From: Corynebacterium sp.
GTDB lineage: Bacteria > Actinomycetota > Actinomycetes > Mycobacteriales > Mycobacteriaceae
Assembly: GCF_030152825.1 (NCBI RefSeq)
Contig: NZ_JASLIP010000017.1
Location: 1 to 37,068 of the forward strand
Reading direction: 5' to 3'
DNA: 37,068 nucleotides
Shown one piece after another: positions 6,577-14,287 of this stretch (positions are counted from its first letter, which is position 1; each line of letters begins with the position of its first letter). The notes beneath the pieces are model-generated. The model had not been told where the DNA came from and did no database searches. It worked only from the letters and a program-made list of their open reading frames with translations. A program made the position numbers and the translations under genes.

Positions 6577-9357
6577 CTACTTCACCACAACATGCCCCGT
6601 CGCGCCGCGTTCGGCGTCCACAAAGCGGTGGTTGACGAAGGGGTACGTCCCCGCCTCCGGGAATTCCGCCTCCACGAATCCGCCCTGCGCGGGCTGAAGG
6701 TCGAGTGCCTGCCCCGCACCGCTCGGCTGGTTGCGCACCGTGTAGGAACCCTCCTTGTACATCACCGGGAATTGCGTACCCACGATATGGAAACTCTCGG
6801 CGATATTCGGGCCAGCGTTGAGCAACCAGAACCGCGCCCGCTGCCCCGGTTCCAGGCGCAGCGGGGACTGGACGTACTGGTTCTCCAACCCGTTGAACAC
6901 CACCGCGCTCGGTTGGGCGGTCTGCAGGAGTTGCTCGTCCACCGGCTGTTCCGAGTCAGAGACCAGACCGTAGACCTCCGACTGCACCAGCAGGAACTCT
7001 TTATCCACCGGATCCAAGTCCGGCGGATCGATGATCACTGCGCCGAACATACCGGCCGCCACGTGCAGGCTCATCGGCATTGTCGCGCAGTGGTACATCC
7101 AAATCCCGGCGTTATCCGCGGTGAAGCGGTACGTCAGCTGCTCCCCCGGGGCGATGTCCCGCATGGGCTCGTCCGGGGAGACGATGCCCGCGTGGAAGTC
7201 GATGGAGTGGTTCATCGTACCGGAGTTCTTCAGCACGATTTCGAAGGTATCCCCGACCTTGCCACGCAGGGTCGGTCCCATCGGCTTGCCGTTGAAGGTC
7301 CACCAACCGCGGGTAGCTCCGCCCTCGTGCGGGGTGCCTTGAACCTGCTGGACGTCGATCGTGATCCGGTGGGTGCGGTTCGCGCTCGCCGGAGCGAGTT
7401 CCGGGTCCCGCATCCACGCCGGATCGAGCGGCGTATCGGGCACCTCCTCACCTGCATTTCCGGAACCGGCACCTGCGGCAACGTGTCCCGGCCGGGCTCC
7501 TGCACCGGGAGTCCGCGCCCCCTCGCCATCACCGCTGGTGTGAACCATGAAGGTCATGCCCTGCATGCGGTGGCCCGCGATGGTGCACCACCCTTCCACG
7601 TCCGCGCTGATGAGTCCGGCGTCGAGTACACGGGTCTCGCCCGGAGAGACGCGCCCCGTCTCGGCCCCACTTGCGAGCTTCAGATCGTGGTCCTGTTTGT
7701 CATCGTTGGTGAGCACGAGCTCGAGTTTGTCCCCGGGCGCCACGGTCACGCTGTTGGGATGGAAGGCCATACCCTTGGCGGAAACCTCCACCCGCACGGT
7801 GTTACCCGTGGGGGCAACCTGCGAATCGGTAGCAGTATTCGTGGAACCAACCGATCCCCCGAGGGCAGCCCCGCTGGCCAGCACCAGAGCAATCGTCGCG
7901 ATGGCAGCAGCCACTTCGGCGACTCCACCGCGCCGTGCTCTCTCTGTCGGGCGCTCGCGGGTGTCCAAAAACTCCGCGGTCTCCTCGCCGAGCTGATCCG
8001 CCCGCTCGATCTCAGGGCGCTCGGCATCTTTCTCTCGGTGCTCGCGCGCGAAGGCGGCCAGCTGTGCACCTTGATCCTTCACAGCCCGGGGAATCAGTGG
8101 CAGCACGAGCGCGAGTGGCAGAAGGGTCAGCACCGATACAGCAACCTTCAGCCAGCTGCTGATCGGCAGCAGCCACACCGCCAAGCCCAGGTTTAGCAGC
8201 ACCGTGCGGAACGTCCCAGCCCAATCCAAAGCCTTCAGGCCCGCGTTGACGGCGGGACGTGGGCCGCCGATCGTGATCGGCAGCAGATAGCTCATCACCC
8301 CCAGCAGCAGCTGGGCCGCAAACCCCACGGTCAAAGCCAGGGTGGGCAGCGTAGCCTCGCTAGCCGGGGTTCCGTTGGCGATCTGGCCTGCGAGCCACAG
8401 CAGGCCACCAATGAGCCACATCGGGGCAGCCACCATAGCCACGCCCGCGAACACCGGCGCGTTCCCGCTAAAGATCCCGCGCAGCAGTGCTGGGGCATAA
8501 GCAGACAACAGGATCACCCAGGCGGCCACATAGGCGACGAGCCCGCCAAGGACCACGAAGCGCTGGTCAAGAAGCGCACCACCGCCGATGGTGAGGACTC
8601 CTATCCCCTGCAGGATGATCACGAACCACAGTCGCCCAGCCGCATCGCCCAACCCGGTATATCCGTCGTGCTTCTTGCCACTGCCCAACGCGCCCTGCAG
8701 CTGTGGGGCAAGGAAAGTCAGGCTAGCGGACGCGGTGCAGCCCAAAAAGCCCAGAACGTTCACCGCGGTGTGCGCCAGGAGGAGTCGTTCTTGCCACGGC
8801 GAGGGCATACCCACTGCCAGGAGCGCACCCGCGATTGCACCAATCGGTAGGAACAGTGCCGCGAGAATGTACGCGCTGACGGGCACCAGTGGCAGAGTGT
8901 GATCCATGCTGGCCCGGGCTTTTTGAGCCTCCCGCAGCAGGCTTAGTGCATGTGAACTCAAGCTCAGTCCCACGACCGCAGCACCAACAACCGTGATGCT
9001 GTGCGCGATCGTCAGCGCGGCATCGAAAGCGCCTTCAACCCCCGTGCCGAGCTGGCCGATCATCGTCAACGCAATGCCTGCGTTGAGCACCCAGATGCGC
9101 CTCAGCTGGCGAGGCCGGGCGGAATCCGGGCATCGCTGGTCCAGCAACTGCTCGGTGAAGCGTTGGGACCACACGACGATGGAGTTGGTCACTGCGCCCA
9201 GAGTAAGTAGGTGAATGAGCACCCAGCGGTATTCGGGCAGAGCAGGGTGAACTAACCCGGCGACCAGCAGGAGGCTCAGCCAGATGTTGACCGGACGCCC
9301 GGCTCGCCGGTGCCACGACTTCCGCCCACTATGCAACCCGGTTCGGTCTTTCGCCAT
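6577..9357 (-). CDS. nirK: Membrane-anchored copper nitrite reductase-like fusion (membrane domain + cupredoxin + NirK)
   Basis: Three modules make up the 926-aa protein. Residues 20-425 are a polytopic membrane domain of about twelve helices with recurrent His (HLLTLGAVTNS, AHSIT, LAHTAVN), loosely like NnrS or heme-copper oxidase subunits. A charged cytosolic linker and one more helix (478-502) follow. Residues 520-610 are a cupredoxin with a complete type-1 copper set (His557, Cys591, His596, Met601). Residues 660-926 are a two-domain NirK with type-1 ligands His717, Cys757, His765, Met770, type-2 ligands His722, His756, His910, and catalytic Asp720 and His857. The family reduces nitrite to NO on the outer face of the membrane; the extra cupredoxin could carry electrons to it. 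The ATG at 9355-9357 is chosen because TAGGCT lies 7 nt upstream, rather than the GTG 24 nt earlier. Finding it inside a heme cluster is unusual. Confidence 0.9.
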   Translation of the reverse strand: MAKDRTGLHSGRKSWHRRAGRPVNIWLSLLLVAGLVHPALPEYRWVLIHLLTLGAVTNSIVVWSQRFTEQLLDQRCPDSARPRQLRRIWVLNAGIALTMIGQLGTGVEGAFDAALTIAHSITVVGAAVVGLSLSSHALSLLREAQKARASMDHTLPLVPVSAYILAALFLPIGAIAGALLAVGMPSPWQERLLLAHTAVNVLGFLGCTASASLTFLAPQLQGALGSGKKHDGYTGLGDAAGRLWFVIILQGIGVLTIGGGALLDQRFVVLGGLVAYVAAWVILLSAYAPALLRGIFSGNAPVFAGVAMVAAPMWLIGGLLWLAGQIANGTPASEATLPTLALTVGFAAQLLLGVMSYLLPITIGGPRPAVNAGLKALDWAGTFRTVLLNLGLAVWLLPISSWLKVAVSVLTLLPLALVLPLIPRAVKDQGAQLAAFAREHREKDAERPEIERADQLGEETAEFLDTRERPTERARRGGVAEVAAAIATIALVLASGAALGGSVGSTNTATDSQVAPTGNTVRVEVSAKGMAFHPNSVTVAPGDKLELVLTNDDKQDHDLKLASGAETGRVSPGETRVLDAGLISADVEGWCTIAGHRMQGMTFMVHTSGDGEGARTPGAGARPGHVAAGAGSGNAGEEVPDTPLDPAWMRDPELAPASANRTHRITIDVQQVQGTPHEGGATRGWWTFNGKPMGPTLRGKVGDTFEIVLKNSGTMNHSIDFHAGIVSPDEPMRDIAPGEQLTYRFTADNAGIWMYHCATMPMSLHVAAGMFGAVIIDPPDLDPVDKEFLLVQSEVYGLVSDSEQPVDEQLLQTAQPSAVVFNGLENQYVQSPLRLEPGQRARFWLLNAGPNIAESFHIVGTQFPVMYKEGSYTVRNQPSGAGQALDLQPAQGGFVEAEFPEAGTYPFVNHRFVDAERGATGHVVVK

Positions 9358-9364
9358 GTTTTCC

Positions 9365-9370
9365 AGCCTA
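9365..9370 (-). promoter_or_regulatory. -10 element of the nirK-like gene (leaderless)
   Basis: TAGGCT on the minus strand ends 7 nt before the ATG, between the hemD terminator and the gene. The same hexamer precedes the Ppx/GppA gene. It supports independent transcription of the nirK-like gene pair. Confidence 0.5.
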
Positions 9371-9381
9371 CTGAGAAGCAC

Positions 9382-9412
9382 AAACCCGCCGGCATCACGT
9401 GCCGACGGGTTT
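9382..9412 (-). terminator. Terminator hairpin after hemD
   Basis: A 13-bp stem with one mismatch (9382-9394 with 9400-9412) and a 5-nt loop lies 13 bp past the hemD stop. The 3' arm ends in GGGTTT followed by GTGCTTC on the minus strand. It separates the hemACD genes from the nirK-like pair. Confidence 0.7.
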
Positions 9413-9425
9413 CATGGCTTCTCCC

Positions 9426-11192
9426 CTACTTCGCCGCTGTTTGCTCGCTGCTCTTCTTCCGACGACGGCGGCGCTTGCGTGGCGGCGGCAGCTGCCCCTT
9501 CGCACGCAGGTCCGCCACGTGGGCGGCCAGCGCATCCACCAGCTCCGGAACGCCGGCAACCTCCGGCATCACGTCCACCCGCAGCCCGTGCTCCCGGGCG
9601 GTCTGGGCGGCCATCGGCCCAATGCAGGCGATGATGGTGCGAGAGTGCGGCTTACCGGCGATGCCCACCAGGTTCTTCACCGTCGAGGAGGAGGTAAAGC
9701 ACACCGCATCGAAGCCACCGGACTTGATCATGTCGCGGATCTCCGGGGCCGGTGGGGCGGCACGGACGGTGCGGTAGGCGACGACGTCGTCGACCTTCCA
9801 GCCCAACTTCAGCAGCCCCTCGACCAGGACCTCCGTCGCGATGTCTGCGCGCGGCAGCAGCACCCGGTCGACCAGGTCCAGGTCCGGGTCGCGGGCCGGG
9901 AACACGTCCACGATGCCGGAGGCGTTGCGGGCGTCGTCCTTGGGCAGCAGCTCCGGGGTAATCCCCAGGGCCTGCACTGCGCTGGCGGTCTTCGGGCCCA
10001 CCGCGGCCACTCGAACCCCGGCCAGGGCGCGGGCGTCCAGGCCAAAGTCCTGAAGCTTCTCCCAGGTCGCCTTCACCGCATTGACGGAGGTGAAGACCAC
10101 CCAGTGGTAGTGGCCGTCCACGAGGTTCTTGATGGCGCGCTCCATCTGCGCCGGGGTGCGCGGCGGCTCCACGGAGATCGTCGGCACCTCCACGGGAATC
10201 GCGCCGTGACTCGCCAGGCGCGTGCTCATCGGCGCGGCCTGGGCCTTCGGGCGCGGCACCAGCACGGTCCAGCCGTACAGGGCGCGGTTCTCCCACCAGG
10301 AGTACTTGCTGCGGTTGCCCGCCTGGGAACCGATCGTGACCAGCAGCTGCTCCGGCAGCTCGCCGTCCTTCGCCGCAGGGCCGGAGGCGGCCGCGACGGA
10401 CTTTAGGGTGTCCAGGGTGACGTCGTAGCTGCGCTGCTTGCGGGTCGTGCCGTGCAGGGTGACGGTGGCCGCGGTCGAGCCCGGGATGTTGCGTTCCTTC
10501 AGCTCGCTGGCGATGGTGGCCAGGTCGCCCGGCGCGGCGGTGAGGATCAGCGGCAGTCCGGCGGAGGCCAACTGATCCCAGTCCGCGCCGCCGCGCACGT
10601 CGGCCTCCGTGAAGTCCGAGCCCACTCCGATGCCCGTGAACGCAGGCACCGCAACCGAGCCGGTCATGCCAGGCACGACCTGGAAGTCCACGCCCAGGTT
10701 CGCGACCTCCTGCAGCTCCATCATCACGGCCTGGTTGGACAGCGGGTTGCCAGCCACCAGGCGGATGACGTCCTCGCCCTCGCGGGCCAGCGAGACCATC
10801 TCCTCGGCGATCTGACGCGCGCTCAGCTGCTGAACCGGCTCGGCCTCCCCCTCTGCCACTGCGCCCTCCCCGACGAAGGGCGCGGCGATCCGGATCTCAG
10901 CGGCGGTCGGTGGCGCGGGGCGGGGTGGCTTACGGCGAGCGCCCGCCTCCTTCGCCGCGGCGACTTTGGCCTGCCACTCGGCCTCAGCGGCATCGATCTT
11001 GTGCTGCGGGACAGGCACCCTAGCGCCCACCAGGGCGCGCACCCCCTCCAGGACCTCGGGGTCCACCCACGCGTGAGCGGTGCTCTCCAGGGCCTTCTGG
11101 GCGCGAACGGTCAGCAGTTCCGGATTTCCGGGGCCGGCACCAACGAACAGGACGCGGCCTGTCCCCTGCGGGGTAAGTCCGGAGGTAGTCAT
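9426..11192 (-). CDS. hemD: Uroporphyrinogen-III synthase fused to a SUMT-like methyltransferase domain
   Basis: The predicted length is 588 aa. Residues about 12-240 resemble SAM uroporphyrinogen-III methyltransferase (VGAGPGNPELLTVRAQKAL at the start, VVPGMTGSVAVPAFTGI later), but the RLKGGDP motif reads RLVAGNP, so methyltransferase activity is doubtful. Residues about 300-560 are the HemD domain (GWTVLVPRPK, VVFTSVNAV, RVLLPRADIATE, VCFTSSSTVKNLVG, CIGPMAAQTA), which cyclises hydroxymethylbilane to uroporphyrinogen III. The C-terminus is strongly basic (KRRRRRKK). The same fusion is known as Rv0511 in M. tuberculosis. The ATG at 11190-11192 is preferred because GGAAAAGA lies about 8 nt upstream; the ATG 15 nt earlier has no SD. 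It follows hemC after a hairpin-containing gap of 108 bp. Confidence 0.95.
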   Translation of the reverse strand: MTTSGLTPQGTGRVLFVGAGPGNPELLTVRAQKALESTAHAWVDPEVLEGVRALVGARVPVPQHKIDAAEAEWQAKVAAAKEAGARRKPPRPAPPTAAEIRIAAPFVGEGAVAEGEAEPVQQLSARQIAEEMVSLAREGEDVIRLVAGNPLSNQAVMMELQEVANLGVDFQVVPGMTGSVAVPAFTGIGVGSDFTEADVRGGADWDQLASAGLPLILTAAPGDLATIASELKERNIPGSTAATVTLHGTTRKQRSYDVTLDTLKSVAAASGPAAKDGELPEQLLVTIGSQAGNRSKYSWWENRALYGWTVLVPRPKAQAAPMSTRLASHGAIPVEVPTISVEPPRTPAQMERAIKNLVDGHYHWVVFTSVNAVKATWEKLQDFGLDARALAGVRVAAVGPKTASAVQALGITPELLPKDDARNASGIVDVFPARDPDLDLVDRVLLPRADIATEVLVEGLLKLGWKVDDVVAYRTVRAAPPAPEIRDMIKSGGFDAVCFTSSSTVKNLVGIAGKPHSRTIIACIGPMAAQTAREHGLRVDVMPEVAGVPELVDALAAHVADLRAKGQLPPPRKRRRRRKKSSEQTAAK

Positions 11193-11260
11193 ACTGATCT
11201 TTTCCATGTCATTTCGGGGCAGTTCCGAGGGGAACGCTCTTTCGGGCGGCGGGGTGAGGC

Positions 11261-11295
11261 GGCTCGCGGTACCCCACCCTGGGGTTCTGCGAGCC
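11261..11295 (-). other. Intercistronic hairpin between hemC and hemD
   Basis: A two-part stem, 11261-11267 with 11289-11295 and 11271-11276 with 11280-11285, is separated by a small internal loop and starts 5 bp after the hemC stop. It has no T-run, so it is more likely an mRNA stability or partial-attenuation element within the hemACD transcript than a full terminator. Confidence 0.5.
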
Positions 11296-11300
11296 CACTG

Positions 11301-12251
11301 TTAGCTCTCGCGGGCCTCCGCCACGAGCTCTGCGGCTCCAGCGTCCAGCAGGATCCGGCCGATCTCGGCGCCGACGCCGGCGGCAGCCGCGCGCCAGTCG
11401 CCCGCCAGGTCAATGTCCACGGTGCGGGTCTCCAGCAGCTTGCGGGAGCCGTCGATGGCGAACACACCACCGGTGACGGTCAGCTGATTCTGCTCATCAT
11501 TCAGGGTCGCGTGCGCGGCCACCGGGGCGGAGCAGCCCGCCTCCAGGGTGGAGAGCACTGTGCGCTCGCCGACCACGCAGGCGTAGCTCGGGATGTGGTT
11601 CTGATCAGCCACGGAGTTCCAGGCCTCCTCATCATCCGCGCGGACCTCCACGCACAGCGCGCCCTGTGCCGGGGCGGGCAGGATGAGCTCCGGGTCGATG
11701 GACTCGGCGGCCTTGTCCAGCCAGCCGACGCGCTCCAGCCCGGCGCGGGCAAGGATCACGGCGTCCAGGTCGTCGCCGACGCGGCCCATGCGGGTACCGA
11801 TGTTCCCGCGCAGCGGCAGGATCTGCAGGTCCGGGCGCAGGGCGCGCAGCTGGGAGACGCGGCGCGGGGCCGAGGTGCCGACCTTCGCGCCCTCCGGCAG
11901 CTCCATCAGCTTCTTGTTATCCACGCTGATCAGGACCTCGCGGGAATCCACGCGCTCCGGAACTACCGCGCGGAAGCGGGCGTCCGGGGCGGTCGGCAGG
12001 TCCTTGAAGGAGTGCACCGCCACATCACATTCACGATCGTCCAGCGCAGTGCGCAGCGTCTCGGTGAACACGCCCACACCGACCTGTGCGACCGGGATCT
12101 GGGAGGCCTGGGAGGCGTCGCCCGGGGTGTGGACGATATGCAGCTCAGCGTCGTAGCCGGCGTCGATCATGCCCTGGCGGACATGGCCTGCCTGCGTAGT
12201 AGCCAGCGTGGAACCACGCGTGCCGACGAGCAAACGGCGATTATTAGTCAT
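11301..12251 (-). CDS. hemC: Hydroxymethylbilane synthase (porphobilinogen deaminase)
   Basis: HemC polymerises four porphobilinogens into hydroxymethylbilane. The 316-aa protein shows the N-terminal VGTRGSTLATTQA motif, the catalytic aspartate in VHSFKDLPT (Asp84), the RGNIGTRM cofactor-binding arginine region and Cys240 in LEAGCSAPVAAHA, which carries the dipyrromethane cofactor. Length and domain order are normal for the family. The start ATG lies inside the 3' end of hemA (8-bp overlap), so translation is coupled to hemA. It comes third in the pathway and second in the operon. Confidence 0.97.
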   Translation of the reverse strand: MTNNRRLLVGTRGSTLATTQAGHVRQGMIDAGYDAELHIVHTPGDASQASQIPVAQVGVGVFTETLRTALDDRECDVAVHSFKDLPTAPDARFRAVVPERVDSREVLISVDNKKLMELPEGAKVGTSAPRRVSQLRALRPDLQILPLRGNIGTRMGRVGDDLDAVILARAGLERVGWLDKAAESIDPELILPAPAQGALCVEVRADDEEAWNSVADQNHIPSYACVVGERTVLSTLEAGCSAPVAAHATLNDEQNQLTVTGGVFAIDGSRKLLETRTVDIDLAGDWRAAAAGVGAEIGRILLDAGAAELVAEARES

Positions 12252-13713
12252 CGTCTTTCCCTCCTGGGGTCGAGGCCTGAGTCAGGTCCTGGTAGGTCGA
12301 GCGGTACACGGCCCGCGCGGTGGATACTCGATTTTCTTGCGGTTTTTGCTTCTTCCGCTCGTTCGCACCTTTCACCACGCTGACCTGCTGGGTCATGCCG
12401 GTCGGCAGGTTAAACAGCGCAGCCAGGGCATCTGGGTAGCTGACGAACTGGCCCGCGGCGGAGAGCTTCTTAGCCTGCACCGTCGGGGTGTGCAGCAGTT
12501 TCTCAACGAGGCGGCGCATCGAGCGGTTCACGGCCTCGCGGTCCTCGTCGGACATCCCCGGCGTCTGTCGCTGCAGCGCGATCATCTCATTGCTGAGCGC
12601 ATCCATGGCCTGCTGGCGCAGCGCCTTGACGGTGGGGACAACAGCCTGGGCGCGCTGCTGCTCCAGGAAGCTTTCGAGCTCCTCGGCGACGATGCCGCGG
12701 GCGGCGTCCTCGTCCTCGATGGTGTCCTCGGTCATCCCGGTGAGTTCTTCGATATTGATCAGCGCAACCCCTGGCACGTCGGCCGTGGCCTGTTCGATAT
12801 CGCGGGGCATGGACAGGTCGATGAGGACCTGCTGGTGACCATCGCGGACCCGTTGCGCGGCCTTGATGTCCGCCGCGCTAACGACGGTGCCCACCGCACC
12901 CGTCGCGGAGACGACGATGTCCGCCCCCGTCAGCGCCGCAGGCAGTGCGTCCAGGCCGATGCCGCGGGCCGGCACGCCAGCCTCCACCGCGTGGGAGGCC
13001 AGCTGCTCGGCGCGGTCAACGGTGCGATTGGCAACGGTCACGTGCTCGATACCGAGGCGTCCGAGGTGGGTGGATGCGAGGGAGGCCATCGCTCCGGCCC
13101 CGATGACGACGGCGCGGCGCCCGCTCAAGGCGTCGCTGCTGGCCTCTGGGATCCCCAGCACGGTCAGCGCCCGGTCGAGGGCGAAGCTCACCATCGAGGA
13201 GCCGGCGGAGTCGATCTCCGTCTCGCTGTGGACGCGCTTGCCAGTGCGCAGGGCTCGCTGGGTCAGGTCGTGGAGCGTACGCCCGACCGTGCCGGCACCC
13301 TTCGACTCCTCATAGGCGCCACGGAGCTGGCCGATGATCTGCTGCTCCCCCAACACCATGGAGTCCAGGCCGGAGGCCACGTTGAGCATGTGCTCCACCG
13401 CGGCGTCGGAGTAATGAACGTACAGGTGCGGCTCCAGGTCACTGTCGTCGAGGCCGGAGTAGGTGGCGATGGTGTCCACGATGTGGTCAAGGCCGGGGTG
13501 GAAGGCGTTGGCGACCGTGTAGAACTCCATCCGGTTGCAGGTAGATAGCACCAGCGCCTCGGAGAGGGAGTCGTGATCAAGCAGGGCGTTTTCCAGCTTG
13601 GGAAGGTCAGTGTCGACCATGGAGACCTGCTCGAGGAGTGAAACCGGAGCGGACCGGAAGGAAAGCCCGACGAGCAGCACAGCGGCGGAACCGGTATGGA
13701 TGTGCCCAGCCAT
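12244..13713 (-). CDS. hemA: Glutamyl-tRNA reductase
   Basis: HemA reduces glutamyl-tRNA to glutamate-1-semialdehyde with NADPH and is the entry and control point of C5-pathway heme synthesis. The 489-aa protein has the nucleophilic Cys59 (LSTCNRMEFY), the GLDSMVLGEQQIIGQ region (115-129), the NADPH-binding VIGAGAMA (203-210) and the C-terminal dimerisation helices. The ATG at 13711-13713 is chosen over the in-frame ATG 30 nt upstream because a strong GGAGG lies 8 nt before it. The tail after about residue 440 is polar and charged. It is the first gene of the hemA-hemC-hemD unit and has a long leader of about 170 nt behind a recognisable promoter. Confidence 0.97.
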   Translation of the reverse strand: MAGHIHTGSAAVLLVGLSFRSAPVSLLEQVSMVDTDLPKLENALLDHDSLSEALVLSTCNRMEFYTVANAFHPGLDHIVDTIATYSGLDDSDLEPHLYVHYSDAAVEHMLNVASGLDSMVLGEQQIIGQLRGAYEESKGAGTVGRTLHDLTQRALRTGKRVHSETEIDSAGSSMVSFALDRALTVLGIPEASSDALSGRRAVVIGAGAMASLASTHLGRLGIEHVTVANRTVDRAEQLASHAVEAGVPARGIGLDALPAALTGADIVVSATGAVGTVVSAADIKAAQRVRDGHQQVLIDLSMPRDIEQATADVPGVALINIEELTGMTEDTIEDEDAARGIVAEELESFLEQQRAQAVVPTVKALRQQAMDALSNEMIALQRQTPGMSDEDREAVNRSMRRLVEKLLHTPTVQAKKLSAAGQFVSYPDALAALFNLPTGMTQQVSVVKGANERKKQKPQENRVSTARAVYRSTYQDLTQASTPGGKDDD

Positions 13714-13893
13714 CGGTCTTGCCTCCTCGCGAACCCGGCTCATTGCCCGGGTCTTGGGGCCGCCGACGGTGGGCCGAATGCTCCCCCCGTGGTGAGGGGT
13801 GATGCACCGCAGCCGACGAGGTCGGTAGCCAGATGCTGCTGATGGGCGCAGCTCCCCTGCCGACGCTTGTCATCGGCTCTTTAACAGCTACCT

Positions 13894-13923
13894 ACGGTAT
13901 CCCTTAACCGACCCCTATGACAA
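13894..13923 (-). promoter_or_regulatory. hemA: Candidate hemA promoter
   Basis: The -35 is TTGTCA (13918-13923), the spacer is 18 bp and the -10 is TACCGT (13894-13899), all on the minus strand. The transcript would start near 13887, giving a leader of roughly 170 nt. The -35 overlaps the T-run of the upstream gene's terminator. Confidence 0.5.
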
Positions 13924-13943
13924 AACAGCCACAGCCGGCTGTT
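13918..13943 (-). terminator. Terminator of the glutaredoxin-like gene
   Basis: A 7-bp AACAGCC/GGCTGTT stem (13924-13930 with 13937-13943) has a 6-nt loop and is followed on the minus strand by TTTTGTC. Outer arms CCCCTAT/ATAGGGG extend the symmetry. It lies 68 bp after the stop of the gene at 14012. Confidence 0.65.
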
Positions 13944-14011
13944 ATAGGGGCGGACAGCGCGAGGTGATCAATTCGACTGCCACACCCCCTCGGCGCGCCA
14001 CGCTCGGCGTT

Positions 14012-14263
14012 TTAGCCCTCGAGCGCAGCCGCGAGGTCCTCGTTGTCGACTTCCCAGCAGGCGAATTCCTCGTCGTCGAGGAGCACGACGGGCACGCGGT
14101 CACCGAATTCCATCTTCAGCTCCGGGTCCTCGTCGACGTCGACCCGCTCCAGCGTAGCGTTTTTTGCCGCGACGACCGGCCGGATCTGCTCCCAAACCCG
14201 GGCGCAGGAGCCGCAGGTTGCGCGGGTCAGGAGGGTCACGATTTTCTTCTCATCACCAGTCAC
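14012..14263 (-). CDS. Glutaredoxin-like protein (DUF836 family) with a CGSC motif
   Basis: This 83-aa thioredoxin-fold protein carries the redox pair Cys17-Gly-Ser-Cys20 in TRATCGSCARVWEQI, a VDVDEDPELKMEFGDRVPVVLL strand with the cis-Pro loop (RVPV) and an acidic C-terminus. It corresponds to Rv0508, which precedes hemA in M. tuberculosis. The family's substrate is unknown. The GTG start at 14261-14263 has no SD; TACCGT lies 7 nt upstream, suggesting a leaderless transcript. The start is only 24 bp from the divergent HAD phosphatase start. Confidence 0.88.
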   Translation of the reverse strand: MTGDEKKIVTLLTRATCGSCARVWEQIRPVVAAKNATLERVDVDEDPELKMEFGDRVPVVLLDDEEFACWEVDNEDLAAALEG

Positions 14264-14270
14264 GGATTCA

Positions 14271-14280
14271 ACGGTACCTT
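14271..14280. promoter_or_regulatory. Overlapping divergent -10 elements (glutaredoxin-like gene and HAD phosphatase)
   Basis: The decamer ACGGTACCTT holds TACCGT on the minus strand (14271-14276, 7 nt before the GTG at 14263) and TACCTT on the plus strand (14275-14280, 7 nt before the GTG at 14288). The two hexamers share 2 bp, so the two promoters cannot easily be occupied at once. Confidence 0.5.
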
Positions 14281-14287
14281 GGTAGCC

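Noticed and set aside
13607..13873. 88-codon minus-strand reading frame in the hemA leader, overlapping the hemA start
   Set aside because: Its ATG lacks an SD, the product is Arg/Pro/His-rich without similarity, and it runs into hemA out of frame. A regulatory upstream reading frame cannot be excluded but is unsupported.
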